The notes: a model not told the origin generated them from the sequence alone. A stretch of DNA of 64,000 nucleotides from SLHU01 sp009929975 (GCA_040776905.1 JAXGZQ010000003.1:62001-126000), one strand, 5' to 3'. Counted from the stretch's first letter, positions 47,112-55,848 are shown. Translations and numbers: made by a program.

Positions 47112-48500
47112 TTAAAAATCGAATTTACCATCAAAATACGTCATCAGCTGGTCAATCGGAACCCTGATCTGCTCCATGCTGTCCCGTTCACGAATCGTGA
47201 CAGCCTGGTCTTCGAGCGAGTCAAAATCGAAGGTCACGCAATAAGGTGTTCCGATCTCATCCTGCCGGCGATAGCGTTTACCGATCGATTGACGGTCATC
47301 ATACTCGGTCTGCCAGTAGCGGCTGAGCTGTTTCCAGACAGCCTCAGCCGGTTCCTTCAATTTCGCCGACAGAGGGAGAACGGCAATTTTAACGGGTGCA
47401 AGCGCCGGAGCGAAACGCAGAACCGTACGAATATCGCCCTCCGCGAGTTCTTCTTCATCATAGGCATCACAGAGAAATGCAAGAGCGACCCGGTCGACGC
47501 CGAGCGATGGTTCTATGACATAGGGGATATATTTTTCATTGCGGACAGGATCAAAATACATCAGGTCATCGCGGGAGTGCTCCATATGCTGTTTCAGATC
47601 ATAATCCGTCCGGTCAGCGATACCCCAAAGTTCACCCCAGCCGAAGGGGAAAAGGAATTCAAAATCGGTTGTCGCTTTGCTGTAAAAGGCCAGCTCTTCT
47701 TTCGCATGATCCCGTGTGCGGATTGACTCGGCATTCATGCCGAGATCGACCAGCCACTGGTAGCAGAACCCGCGCCAGTGCTCAAACCAATCAAGATCAG
47801 TTCCCGGTTCACAGAAGAACTCCAGTTCCATCTGTTCAAATTCACGGGTCCGGAAGGTAAAGTTGCCGGGAGTAATCTCATTGCGGAAGGCTTTGCCGAT
47901 CTGGGCGATCCCGAACGGGATCTTCCGTCGTGTTGTCCTCTGGACATTGCGGAAATTGACAAAAATTCCCTGAGCTGTTTCCGGACGCAAGTATATTTCC
48001 GCCTGACTGTCTTCCGTGACGCCCTGGAATGTCTTGAACATCAAGTTGAATTTCCTGACATCAGTAAAGTCATGTTTGCCGCATCCCGGACAAGGAATGT
48101 TCTTCTCATGAATATAGGCCATCAGTTGATCATCCGACCAGCCTTCGACCGATAGCTCGATAGCGTGCGCCTGATTGTACTGTTCAATCAGCTGGTCGGC
48201 ACGCAGCCGTGTCTTGCAGCTGCGGCAGTCAATCAGAGGATCGCTGAATCCACCGACATGACCCGAAGCAACCCATACCTGGGGATTCATCAGGATGGCA
48301 CAGTCGACCCCGACATTATAGGGATTTTCCTGAACGAACTTGCGCCACCAGGCCTGCTTCACATTGTTTTTGAGTGCGACGCCAAGCGGACCATAGTCCC
48401 AGCTGTTGGCCAGACCGCCATATATCTCAGAACCAGGAAAAACAAATCCACGCTTCTTTGCCAGCGATACGATTTTTTCCATCGTTTTCTCAACCTGCAT
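47112..48500 (-). CDS. glyQS: glycyl-tRNA synthetase, single-chain dimeric type
   Basis: Charges tRNA-Gly. The 462-residue class II enzyme is of the alpha2 type, not the alpha2beta2 GlyQ/GlyS type. Motifs: KRGFVFPGSEIYGGLANSWD near 14-33, a Cys-rich insertion (CRSCKTRL near 95, CPGCGKHDF near 135), motif 2 FRNEITPGNFTFRTREFEQM near 215-234, motif 3 with GVDRVALAFL near 345, and the C-terminal anticodon-binding domain. GAGGAG lies 10 bases before the ATG. The omega-subunit gene stops immediately upstream, so translation may be coupled. There is no room for a T-box between them. Confidence 0.95.
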   Translation of the reverse strand: MQVEKTMEKIVSLAKKRGFVFPGSEIYGGLANSWDYGPLGVALKNNVKQAWWRKFVQENPYNVGVDCAILMNPQVWVASGHVGGFSDPLIDCRSCKTRLRADQLIEQYNQAHAIELSVEGWSDDQLMAYIHEKNIPCPGCGKHDFTDVRKFNLMFKTFQGVTEDSQAEIYLRPETAQGIFVNFRNVQRTTRRKIPFGIAQIGKAFRNEITPGNFTFRTREFEQMELEFFCEPGTDLDWFEHWRGFCYQWLVDLGMNAESIRTRDHAKEELAFYSKATTDFEFLFPFGWGELWGIADRTDYDLKQHMEHSRDDLMYFDPVRNEKYIPYVIEPSLGVDRVALAFLCDAYDEEELAEGDIRTVLRFAPALAPVKIAVLPLSAKLKEPAEAVWKQLSRYWQTEYDDRQSIGKRYRRQDEIGTPYCVTFDFDSLEDQAVTIRERDSMEQIRVPIDQLMTYFDGKFDF

Positions 48501-48989
48501 TTACTGATTCTCCTCGCTGACAGCAGTTTCCTCATCACTTTCATCTGATGGTTCTTCAGCCACATCATCCCCGTCATCCGATCCAATCGGCAGTTCTGTG
48601 TTCTCCGACAGATTGATCAGGCCTTCCGTGATAATCTGAACATCATCCGGCTGAACCGCGTTCTTGGTATCAATGCCGGCTGTCTGATCAAGCGCTTCAC
48701 GAACGGCGTCCGCCATGTTCGCCTGTTCCTCGGCAGCCCGTGCCGCCATTCTGGCCGCTTCAATCTCAGGGCGCAGCGGGATATGTGGTTTCAGCAGACC
48801 CCGCACACAGGCGATCCGGTCGGATGCCAGTTCTTCGCAGGCCATGGTGACCAGATTGGTGGTGTCGGATTTGATCAGTGGCTGAGCGCCGTTGACAAGC
48901 TGACGAACACGTTTCGCGACAGTGATCGCGAGGGTATACCGATTGTCAACTTTCGGCAGCAGATTTTCTAGTTCCGGATAAACGAGCAT
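48501..48989 (-). CDS. rpoZ: RNA polymerase omega subunit with acidic C-terminal extension
   Basis: Small subunit that helps assemble and stabilise RNA polymerase. The N-terminal 65 residues carry the omega signature (LLPKVDNRYTLAITVAKRVR, QLVNGAQPLI and then TNLVTMACEELASDRIA). The protein is 162 residues, about twice the usual 60-90. The additional C-terminal part has an Ala/Glu-rich helix (EAARMAARAAEEQANMADAV) and ends in a highly acidic tail (SDDGDDVAEEPSDESDEETA). The position after gmk in the yicC-remA-gmk-rpoZ cluster confirms identity. The role of the tail is unknown. Confidence 0.88.
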   Translation of the reverse strand: MLVYPELENLLPKVDNRYTLAITVAKRVRQLVNGAQPLIKSDTTNLVTMACEELASDRIACVRGLLKPHIPLRPEIEAARMAARAAEEQANMADAVREALDQTAGIDTKNAVQPDDVQIITEGLINLSENTELPIGSDDGDDVAEEPSDESDEETAVSEENQ

Positions 48990-49075
48990 TGGTTAGCCTC
49001 CTTGTTCTATATCTGATCGCTTTCAGCGGGTCAGGGTCTTCCTAAGTGCCGGTTTGACGGACATCGCGCCAGTTG

Positions 49076-49702
49076 TCAGCGGGTCAGGATCATCTTCTCA
49101 ATACCTGACTGGCGGATATAACGGCAATGTTCCGCCTCAATGATATGCAGGATCCGATCAACGGCCTGTGATACGCTGTCATTGACAATCGCGTACTGGA
49201 AAAGATGGGCCATGTGAATCTCGTCTCGGGCTTTCTGCAGCCGCTTGAGTATGACGGATTCGTCTTCCGTTCCGCGGCGGCGCAATCGATGTTCGAGTTC
49301 CGAAAACGAGGGCGGCATGAGAAACAGCGTCAGGGCTTCCGGATATCGCTCCATGATAGACAATGATCCGGGTACAGTAATATCAAGAACCACATCAATT
49401 CCCTGGGTGATTTTCTGTTCCAGCGCTTCGCGCGGTGTTCCATAATAGTTGTCACAATAGGTGTCGTACTCCAGAATCTGCCCTTTTTCGATCAGCGATT
49501 CGAAATGAGTCTTATCCGTAAAATAGTAAGCGACGCCTTCCTGTTCTCCCGGGCGCGGCGAACGTGTCGTCAGTGAAACAGAATGAGCGACACGTGAATT
49601 CCGGCGCAGCAGTTCATTGATCACGGTTCCTTTACCGACACCGGAGGGACCGGACACACAGACCGCCAGTCCACGTCGTTTCAGTTGCGGATAGTCATTC
49701 AT
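49076..49702 (-). CDS. gmk: guanylate kinase
   Basis: Phosphorylates GMP to GDP with ATP; essential in nucleotide metabolism and in recycling of guanine alarmone products. The 208-residue protein has the P-loop SGPSGVGKGT at 17-26, the GMP-binding SLTTRSPRPGEQEGVAYYF near 43-61 and the LID region HRLRRRGTEDE near 140. The ATG at 49702 follows AGGGAGA by 6 bases and overlaps the remA stop by 8 bases. An upstream in-frame start would add 12 unconserved residues. The C-terminus is about 10-15 residues longer than E. coli Gmk. Confidence 0.95.
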   Translation of the reverse strand: MNDYPQLKRRGLAVCVSGPSGVGKGTVINELLRRNSRVAHSVSLTTRSPRPGEQEGVAYYFTDKTHFESLIEKGQILEYDTYCDNYYGTPREALEQKITQGIDVVLDITVPGSLSIMERYPEALTLFLMPPSFSELEHRLRRRGTEDESVILKRLQKARDEIHMAHLFQYAIVNDSVSQAVDRILHIIEAEHCRYIRQSGIEKMILTR

Positions 49703-49952
49703 TCTGATCTCCCTGTGCGCCTTTTTCAATGTCTTCAACCGGCAGAGCAGACAGAATCAGATGATCACTGTCCATGAGCAGTACCGAACGGGTTTTACGC
49801 CCGGAAGTGGCGTCAATCAGGCGGCCCTGATCACGGGATTCCTGAATCAGACGCCGTACAGGCGATGAATCCGGATTGACCACGGCAATCAGCCGAGCCG
49901 TTGATATCATATTACCGAAACCGATCGGTATGAATGTCGGGTCACTCATCAT
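49695..49952 (-). CDS. remA: RemA / DUF370 DNA-binding regulator
   Basis: An 85-residue protein of the DUF370 family. In Bacillus subtilis RemA is a DNA-binding activator of biofilm matrix and osmoprotection genes and forms ring-like oligomers. Matching stretches are FIPIGFGNMISTARLIAVVN (7-26), SSPVRRLIQESRDQGRLIDA and TSGRKTRSVLLMDSDHLILS. Its place between yicC and gmk, with a 9-base gap before it and an 8-base overlap after it, is the conserved Bacillota order. Target genes in this organism are unknown. Confidence 0.93.
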   Translation of the reverse strand: MMSDPTFIPIGFGNMISTARLIAVVNPDSSPVRRLIQESRDQGRLIDATSGRKTRSVLLMDSDHLILSALPVEDIEKGAQGDQNE

Positions 49953-49961
49953 CAGCTGCTC

Positions 49962-50852
49962 CTATTCGATATTCTGGATCTGTTCGCGGATTTTTTCGAG
50001 CTCGCTCTTCATCTCGACAACCTGAGTCGTCAGATGCAGATCGTTCGCTTTTGATCCGATCGTATTGATCTCGCGATTGATTTCCTGCACCAGAAAATCA
50101 AGTTTTTTGCCGATTGATCCATCGGAAGATAGAATCGAAGCAAACTGTTCGAGATGACTGCCCAGGCGGACAAGTTCTTCATCGATCGCGCTTTTATCAG
50201 CAAAAACAGCAACCTCGGCGGCCAGACGCTGTTCATCAAAGAGTTCCGCCGCCTTATCACCGAGTAAAGACTCAATTCGGGTCATCAGGCGTTCACGCCA
50301 GGCCAGTGGCACCTCAGGCGCCCGCAAACTGATTTCCTGACACATGACATGAAGACGATCCAGGCGGGCTATAATGTCTTCAGCCAGACGTTCACCCTCA
50401 GTCTGACGCATCGACATGAGATGGTCGAGTGCCTGACTGAGCGCTGGTTCCAGGAGCTGCTGCCACATTTCATCTTCGTCGACTTCTGTCGATTCAGTCC
50501 TGACCACATCCGGAAAGCGGGCGACCGCTTCCGCGTCGGGTGTCCAGGCTGTACCGATGGTTTCGCCGATCTGCTGTAAAGCGCGGGCATATTCGGCGGC
50601 CAGGTTCGTATCGCAGATAATCTGGCTGGACTGAGCCGCCAGATTCGTGAAATTGATGAACACATCAATCTTGCCGCGGCTGATCTGTCGGGTCAGGTAT
50701 TGCCGCACGCTGGATTCCAGTGAGGACAGTACTCTGGGCAACCTGATCTGAAAATCCGCGTAACGGTTGTTGACTGATTTCATTTCAACCAGTATACGCC
50801 GGTCGGTCAGCAGGACCTCCCCGCGGCCATATCCTGTCATGCTTAATGCCAT
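49962..50852 (-). CDS. yicC: YicC family endoribonuclease
   Basis: A 296-residue protein of the YicC/YloC family, now regarded as an endoribonuclease affecting mRNA and small RNA decay. It begins MALSMTGYGRGEVLLTDRRI with the characteristic SMTGYG, continues VEMKSVNNRYADFQIRLPRV near 23-42 and ends with the C-terminal DUF1732 domain (EELVRLGSHLEQFASIL near 225, then KKLDFLVQEINREINTIGSK near 250). It heads the yicC-remA-gmk-rpoZ-glyS run. A TATA-rich segment is present upstream but I could not fix a promoter with good spacing. Confidence 0.93.
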   Translation of the reverse strand: MALSMTGYGRGEVLLTDRRILVEMKSVNNRYADFQIRLPRVLSSLESSVRQYLTRQISRGKIDVFINFTNLAAQSSQIICDTNLAAEYARALQQIGETIGTAWTPDAEAVARFPDVVRTESTEVDEDEMWQQLLEPALSQALDHLMSMRQTEGERLAEDIIARLDRLHVMCQEISLRAPEVPLAWRERLMTRIESLLGDKAAELFDEQRLAAEVAVFADKSAIDEELVRLGSHLEQFASILSSDGSIGKKLDFLVQEINREINTIGSKANDLHLTTQVVEMKSELEKIREQIQNIE

Positions 50853-50941
50853 AATGGGTTCCTTTCCCGAATCAGGTACATTGCAGTTAATAGATTATAT
50901 AACAAGTCGAAGGACAACGCAAGGGCATCAGCCATTTTATC

Positions 50942-51649
50942 CTACAGCCGCAAGGGTTTGAAGGCAATTGCGTCTGCCGATGTCAGATAATATTTCGTCG
51001 GTCCGATCACAACCGGCGGCCGGCTTCTGGCACGTTCTCCGTGAATGTGGCCATAGACACACAGATCCGCGCCGGCAGCACTGAGCCGGTCGGTAATCTC
51101 GTTCGGCTGATACTCACGGTTGAAGGGCGGATAATGCAGACAGGCGATCAGCCGGCTGCCCTCGCGGCGTATCTTTGACGCTGCCTGCAGAGACAGATCC
51201 AGCCGGCCGATCTCACGCTGATAGATTTTCAGATCGTCAGCCGAAAACTCCGGATCATCCGGCAGCAGCCAGCCGCGGGTTCCGCAGACGACATCACCAT
51301 TCCGCAGCAGCAGGCTGTTATTGCGCAGAAAGCGCAGGCTTCTGAAGTCTTCGCGCTCACACAACTCCTGCAGCTTATTCATAGAGGCCCACCAGTAATC
51401 ATGATTACCACGCAGAAGTATTTTTTCGCCCGGCAGCTGATCGAGAAAACGAAGGTCCGCAATGACCTCATGCAGATGCATGGCCCAGGAAATATCACCG
51501 GCAATCAGAACCGTGTCGTCCAACCCGACGGTGTCGAGCCAGTTTTCACGAAGCAATGTCTCGTGATTTTGCCAATGGGCTCCGAATATGTGCATCGGTT
51601 TATCAACAGTCAAGCCGAGATGCGGGTCTGCAAGAGCGAATAAATTCAT
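50942..51649 (-). CDS. calcineurin-like metallophosphoesterase
   Basis: A 235-residue metallophosphoesterase with the full set of metal motifs: DPHLGL (8-13), AGDISWAM near 50, LRGNHDYWW near 80, CLHYPPF near 168 and GHIHGERA near 200. The pattern resembles YkuE-like or YfcE-like predicted phosphohydrolases; the substrate is unknown. The start codon overlaps the uvrC stop (ATGA-type), indicating translational coupling in the hpr-uvrC-phosphoesterase operon. Confidence 0.88.
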   Translation of the reverse strand: MNLFALADPHLGLTVDKPMHIFGAHWQNHETLLRENWLDTVGLDDTVLIAGDISWAMHLHEVIADLRFLDQLPGEKILLRGNHDYWWASMNKLQELCEREDFRSLRFLRNNSLLLRNGDVVCGTRGWLLPDDPEFSADDLKIYQREIGRLDLSLQAASKIRREGSRLIACLHYPPFNREYQPNEITDRLSAAGADLCVYGHIHGERARSRPPVVIGPTKYYLTSADAIAFKPLRL

Positions 51650-53586
51650 GAATTCTCCTCCGGATGGAAGTGTCGATAGACATTTTCAGCCGCGTCATGG
51701 CTGAGTCCCGGCGTGTCGGCGAGCGTTTCCAGAGTGGCTTCGGAGATCGCCCGGATCGTCTGAAACTGTTCGAGAAGCGCCCGGCGTCTGGCCGGACCGA
51801 TTCCCTTGATCCCTTCCAGTGTGAATCGGGTCGCCCGTTTATTCTGCAGTTTTTTCCGATACGATCCGGCGAATCGGTGGGCCTCATCCTGTACAGCTGT
51901 CAAGAGGCGGAGCAGCGACATTCTTCGCGGCGCAGACAATAAATCGGTCTGGTCATTTGAGGAATCCGCCAGCAAAAGAGGCAGATCAGTGCTTTCAGAT
52001 GCAGAACCAGCAGGATCCCGCAGTTCGATCACCGTCCCGTCAGCCGTTACAAGACCACGTGTCCGGTGGCGCTGATCCTTGACCATGCCAGCCATCGGAA
52101 TGGCCAGACCCAGTTCGTTCAGTACACTTTGTCCGGCCGACACATGTCCCTTCCCGCCATCCAGCAGGATCAGATCCGGTATGGATCCGAATTCACTGTC
52201 TTCAAGCCGCGCCAGACGCCGCCGCAGGACTTCCTGCATGGCCGCGTAATCATCAATCTCCTGTTCTTTGTTGAGGCGGAAATGGCGATACTGCTGACGC
52301 AGTGGTTTTCCATCCTGAAAAACGACCAGGCTGCCGGCACGATCATGTTCACCTGTATTGGAAATGTCAATCGCCTCAATCCGGTGGACCGGATTACCGG
52401 CCGCCGCCAGATCCGACAACAGTCGTACCGCCTCCTGCAGCGCGGTCTGGCCTGATCCGCCCAACAGCGTGTGGCGGTGGAGTGACTCGCGGGCGTTTTT
52501 TTCCGCCATATCGAGCCATTCCTTTTTCAGTCCTCTCTGAGGCATATGCAGCTCAACCCTGGCCCCTCTCAGCTCGCGCAGCCATTCTACCATCAGATCA
52601 GGCCGTTCCAGGCGGATCGGCAGCAGAATTTCAGGTGGAATCAGCGCGGCGTCAGGATAATGCTGGGCAAGAAAAGCCTGGACCAGATCATCACGTCCCT
52701 GTCCGTCATCCGGGAAAAAATACGCGGCTGATCCATTGAGCCGTCCTTCACGGATCTCCAATCTGATCAGGCAATATTCATTTCCGTTTCCGACCAGACC
52801 GATCACATCACTGTCTGTTTCCTTTGAACTGACAACAGTCTGACGGGCCATCAGCTTTTCCAGTGTTTGAAGGCGGTCCCGATACAAGGCTGCGGTTTCG
52901 AACTGCATGGCTTCCGCGGCTTCATTCATATCATGGCGCAGTGTTTCCAGAATACCCATGTACCGGCCTTCCAGAAATCGGCAGATCGTCTCCATCACAT
53001 CACGATACGCCTGCATCGGCACATCACCGCGGCAGGGACCAATACAACGTCCGATATAGTAGTTCAGGCAGGGCCGTTCACGTCCGATATCGCGTGGCAG
53101 TACCCGCCGGCATGTTTTCATGGGAAAAATACTGCGCAGAACAGCCAAAGCCTGCTTCAGGCTGCCCGAAAGATAGGGTCCGTAATAACGGGCACCCGCC
53201 TTGCGGTCCTCGCCGATCCGATAAGCTTTGAGCACCCGGGGGTAGCTTTCATTCATGGTAACCCGAATATAAGGATAATCCCGGTCATCACGCAGTAAAA
53301 TATTATACTGTGGCTGGTGTTTCTTGATCAACGTTGACTCAAGCATCAACGCTTCGATTTCATTGGCGCAGATGATTGTTTCGAAATCCGTAATCCGGCT
53401 GATCATGGCCAGGACTTTAGCTGATCCCTGTGGGTTGGCCGTAAAATAACTGCGCAGCCGGTTGCGTAGATTCAGTGCCTTTCCGACATAAATAATAGAA
53501 CCCGATGTATCTTTCATCAAGTATACACCCGGGCTCTGTGGAACTAGATCCAGCCTGGCGTCTATAGGTTGTCCGGAACAGGTCAT
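51646..53586 (-). CDS. uvrC: excinuclease ABC subunit C
   Basis: Makes both incisions in nucleotide excision repair. The 646-residue protein has the GIY-YIG nuclease domain at the N-terminus (PGVYLMKDTSGSIIYVGKAL near 14-33) and a Cys region CLNYYIGRCIGPCRGD near 165-180. The UVR domain follows near 205-240, then the RNase H-like UvrC endonuclease half with IEAIDISNTGEHD near 385 and PDLILLDGGKGHVSAG near 455. The helix-hairpin-helix region (LEGIKGIGPARRRALLEQF near 585) is C-terminal. It starts 19 bases after the HPr-like gene stop. Confidence 0.96.
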   Translation of the reverse strand: MTCSGQPIDARLDLVPQSPGVYLMKDTSGSIIYVGKALNLRNRLRSYFTANPQGSAKVLAMISRITDFETIICANEIEALMLESTLIKKHQPQYNILLRDDRDYPYIRVTMNESYPRVLKAYRIGEDRKAGARYYGPYLSGSLKQALAVLRSIFPMKTCRRVLPRDIGRERPCLNYYIGRCIGPCRGDVPMQAYRDVMETICRFLEGRYMGILETLRHDMNEAAEAMQFETAALYRDRLQTLEKLMARQTVVSSKETDSDVIGLVGNGNEYCLIRLEIREGRLNGSAAYFFPDDGQGRDDLVQAFLAQHYPDAALIPPEILLPIRLERPDLMVEWLRELRGARVELHMPQRGLKKEWLDMAEKNARESLHRHTLLGGSGQTALQEAVRLLSDLAAAGNPVHRIEAIDISNTGEHDRAGSLVVFQDGKPLRQQYRHFRLNKEQEIDDYAAMQEVLRRRLARLEDSEFGSIPDLILLDGGKGHVSAGQSVLNELGLAIPMAGMVKDQRHRTRGLVTADGTVIELRDPAGSASESTDLPLLLADSSNDQTDLLSAPRRMSLLRLLTAVQDEAHRFAGSYRKKLQNKRATRFTLEGIKGIGPARRRALLEQFQTIRAISEATLETLADTPGLSHDAAENVYRHFHPEENS

Positions 53587-53605
53587 GCATTACCTTTCAA
53601 GGCAT

Positions 53606-53866
53606 TTAAAACTCCGGCTTTTCCAGATAAGCGGCAATCGTCTTCAATGCGTCTTCTTCATCTGTCCCTTCCGCTGTCACTTTCAGATCCTTGGCATTTT
53701 CGATGCCAAGCGACATCACACCGAGCAGGCTCTTGGCATTCGCACGGCGTTCGCCGCTGTACAGCCAGATGCTCGAGCGGAAAGTTGATGCTTTCTGAAT
53801 CAGGACAGCCACTGCCTTCATCTGCAGGGCTTCATCACAATTAAACAGAACCGTTTTGGATACCAT
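53606..53866 (-). CDS. Crh-like HPr protein lacking the active-site histidine
   Basis: An 86-residue HPr-fold protein. The usual phosphotransfer motif with His15 is replaced by ALQMKA, giving Gln15, Met16 and Lys17. The regulatory phosphorylation site is kept exactly: Ser46 in NAKSLLGVMSLGI. This is the pattern of Bacillus Crh, which cannot pass phosphate to sugars but, when Ser46 is phosphorylated by HPr kinase, serves as cofactor of CcpA. I infer a regulatory rather than a transport role. It heads an operon with uvrC and has a promoter overlapped by inverted repeats. A genuine HPr, HPr kinase and CcpA would have to be elsewhere in the genome. Confidence 0.88.
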   Translation of the reverse strand: MVSKTVLFNCDEALQMKAVAVLIQKASTFRSSIWLYSGERRANAKSLLGVMSLGIENAKDLKVTAEGTDEEDALKTIAAYLEKPEF

Positions 53867-53909
53867 TGTTATCCTCCCCTTGAAAAGACGGCAATCAGTC
53901 AGGCAGGGA

Positions 53910-53953
53910 TTGACTCATGTCAAGTATAAGATTGACACTTATAATTTGTCAAT
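53910..53953 (-). promoter_or_regulatory. promoter with overlapping inverted repeats, Crh-like operon
   Basis: Minus strand TTGACA (53947-53952), 18-base spacer, TATACT (53923-53928). Inverted repeats ATTGACA-9-TGTCAAT (53931-53953) and TTGAC-TCAT-GTCAA (53910-53923) overlap the -35/spacer and the region just after the -10, as operators would. Confidence 0.65.
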
Positions 53954-54003
53954 CAATCGATCGTCCAGTGGTATGTAATGGCCATTTGCACCAATAGAGA
54001 CGG

Positions 54004-54486
54004 CTATTCTGCCAGTTTTTTAAGCATGATGATGGCATCTTCATCCGGATTCGTGTAATAACCGGTACGAACCGCGACAGCCTCAAACCCGGCTTTTTCA
54101 TATAAAGCCCGGGCGGCCCGGTTTCCGCGCCGCATCTCCAGACGGATTTCCGGCAATGCCTGTTCCCTGACGTCATCAATCAGCCGTTTCAGCAGCGCTG
54201 AAGCGATTCCGCCGCCCCGATCATCCGGCAGCACCGCGATCCGGGTGATTTCAGCCGCGTCAACCATGTTCCACCAGCTGGCAAACGCGATGATTCGATC
54301 ATGCCGGACAACGACTGTATAATGGGCCGGCGTCTTTCCGGACAGGTCCCGCGCCAGAGACTCCGGGTGCCAGGGATCAGAAAAACAGCGTTGTTCCAGA
54401 TCACTGATCATTGGCAGATCGGACGGAACAGCGGCTCTGATCAAGCAGTTCGGCGGTGTGACACCCGCCTCGGGACGGCCGGTCAT
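54004..54486 (-). CDS. rimI: ribosomal-protein-alanine N-acetyltransferase RimI
   Basis: GNAT acetyltransferase of 160 residues that acetylates the N-terminal Ala of ribosomal protein bS18. The CoA-binding motif lies at VLPDDRGGGIASALLKRLID near 80-99. The RimI-type DLEQRCFSDPWHPESL is near 30-45 and ALYEKAGFEAVAVRTGYY near 130. The ATG at 54486 overlaps the tsaB stop (ATGA), which settles the start; an open frame continues upstream only because of shadow coding. It is the last gene of tsaE-tsaB-rimI, the standard Bacillota order; tsaD is not in the window. Confidence 0.92.
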   Translation of the reverse strand: MTGRPEAGVTPPNCLIRAAVPSDLPMISDLEQRCFSDPWHPESLARDLSGKTPAHYTVVVRHDRIIAFASWWNMVDAAEITRIAVLPDDRGGGIASALLKRLIDDVREQALPEIRLEMRRGNRAARALYEKAGFEAVAVRTGYYTNPDEDAIIMLKKLAE

Positions 54487-55199
54487 TCCATCGCCCGCTG
54501 ATCGCGCCGGCGTTCTGCCTGGGAACGACCAAGGTAGCGCGGCTGCAGCAGCGGCCACGTCGCCTGTGGGGTCTGGCACATTTCGTCGGTCATATCCTCT
54601 TCCGCCCATTGCGCGATGACCGACGGGCGGGGCAGCCCCTGCTCGTCTGACATCTGCCTTACAGCCAGGCTGGCCGGCAGCTGGCCACTCAAAACATCCT
54701 GTCCCGATCCGCACAGAATCAGCGGCCGTTCAGTTTCCTCCGCCAGAACGCGGATCAGTTCAGCGCTGAGTTCAGCTGCTGCCCAGTTGTTCTCCTCGAT
54801 GATGAGGTCCTGCCCCGACCAGACACCGGCATAGACCCGCTGATTACGTGCATCGAGCGACGGAATGATCAGAGCGTCTTTCTGCCAGCGCCAGGGCCTG
54901 GCCAGGACAGCCAGTGTCGAATAGCCGATCACCGGACAATTCAGGCTGTACGCCATTCCAAGAACTGTACTGATGCCGATGCGGATACCGGTAAACGAGC
55001 CAGGTCCCGTGGTACAGGCCAGCCCCCGGGTTGAGGCAGGATCACGATCGACCTGGCGATAAAGATCATTGATCAGAGGCATCAGGGTTTCAGAATGTGT
55101 CAATCCACGCTGCAGAATCGTTTCGATCAGCAGATGTCCGTCCTGCCATAAAGCAGCACCGGCGCTGCCGCCTGTTGTGTCCAGGGCCAGAATCAACAT
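54483..55199 (-). CDS. tsaB: tRNA threonylcarbamoyladenosine biosynthesis protein TsaB
   Basis: ASKHA-fold partner of TsaD in forming t6A at position 37 of ANN-reading tRNAs. The 238-residue protein starts MLILALDTTGGSAGAALWQD. It has LTHSETLMPLINDLYRQ near 33-49 and the family motif TTGPGSFTGIRIGISTVLGM near 65-84. Its start overlaps the end of tsaE by 7 bases and its stop overlaps rimI, indicating a tightly coupled operon. The C-terminal 30 residues (YLGRSQAERRRDQRAME) carry the usual PxYLR-like ending in altered form. Confidence 0.94.
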   Translation of the reverse strand: MLILALDTTGGSAGAALWQDGHLLIETILQRGLTHSETLMPLINDLYRQVDRDPASTRGLACTTGPGSFTGIRIGISTVLGMAYSLNCPVIGYSTLAVLARPWRWQKDALIIPSLDARNQRVYAGVWSGQDLIIEENNWAAAELSAELIRVLAEETERPLILCGSGQDVLSGQLPASLAVRQMSDEQGLPRPSVIAQWAEEDMTDEMCQTPQATWPLLQPRYLGRSQAERRRDQRAME

Positions 55200-55831
55200 G
55201 ATGGTTTTCCTTCCCGTTCATCCGCACTTGCCGCGCAATCGCACGACTCAGTGCAAAAAGACATCAATCCCTGAGTCGTCAGGTCGAGCAGAACCGCGGC
55301 CAATCCATCAGGCCAGACCTGGTCGGCAGTACGTTTCAGTTCAATCCTGCGTTCATCGGACGCTCCAGTCGCAGACAAGGTCATCCGGATATGGAGTGTT
55401 CTGAGCGGCAGAAGCACTTCAATCAACCCGCCCCACTCAATCACGCTGATGCCACCTGCGTCAAAATATTCATCCAGGCCGGCAGCCATGAACTGGTCGG
55501 AAGCCAGATCCGGATCGTCCGACGCGGCCAGCCGATAGACATCAAAGTGATACAGCGCGAGGCCGCGCGACGTGCGTTCATGCTCAATCAGCAGTGTAAA
55601 AGTCGGACTTGAGACCGGGTCCTCACTGCCGATTCCGGCAGCCAGCCCGCGGACAAGTGTTGTCTTCCCCGCACCCAGATCACCTTCCAGGCTGATGACG
55701 CTGTCCGGCATCAGCAGCTGCCCCAGCCGATAACCCAGAGTTTCCGTTGCCACCGGCGAACGGCTGATCAGACATATCATATCTGCCGCCTGAAGCAGAT
55801 CAGCGCCCGGGATGTGATGGTCGCTCCGCAT
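55193..55831 (-). CDS. tsaE: tRNA threonylcarbamoyladenosine biosynthesis ATPase TsaE
   Basis: P-loop ATPase that resets the TsaB-TsaD complex during t6A synthesis. The 212 residues include Walker A LEGDLGAGKTTLVRGLA near 47-63, the SSPTFTLLIEH motif near 77 and LYHFDVYRL near 95 with the nucleotide-binding residues, then ISVIEWGGLIEVLLP near 130. It is longer than the usual 150-160, with a Cys-containing C-terminal extension (SFCTESCDCAASADEREG). AGGAGG lies just upstream of the ATG, only a few bases after the T-run of the rpsI terminator. Confidence 0.92.
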   Translation of the reverse strand: MRSDHHIPGADLLQAADMICLISRSPVATETLGYRLGQLLMPDSVISLEGDLGAGKTTLVRGLAAGIGSEDPVSSPTFTLLIEHERTSRGLALYHFDVYRLAASDDPDLASDQFMAAGLDEYFDAGGISVIEWGGLIEVLLPLRTLHIRMTLSATGASDERRIELKRTADQVWPDGLAAVLLDLTTQGLMSFCTESCDCAASADEREGKPSC

Positions 55832-55848
55832 GATTACCTCCTGCCGTC

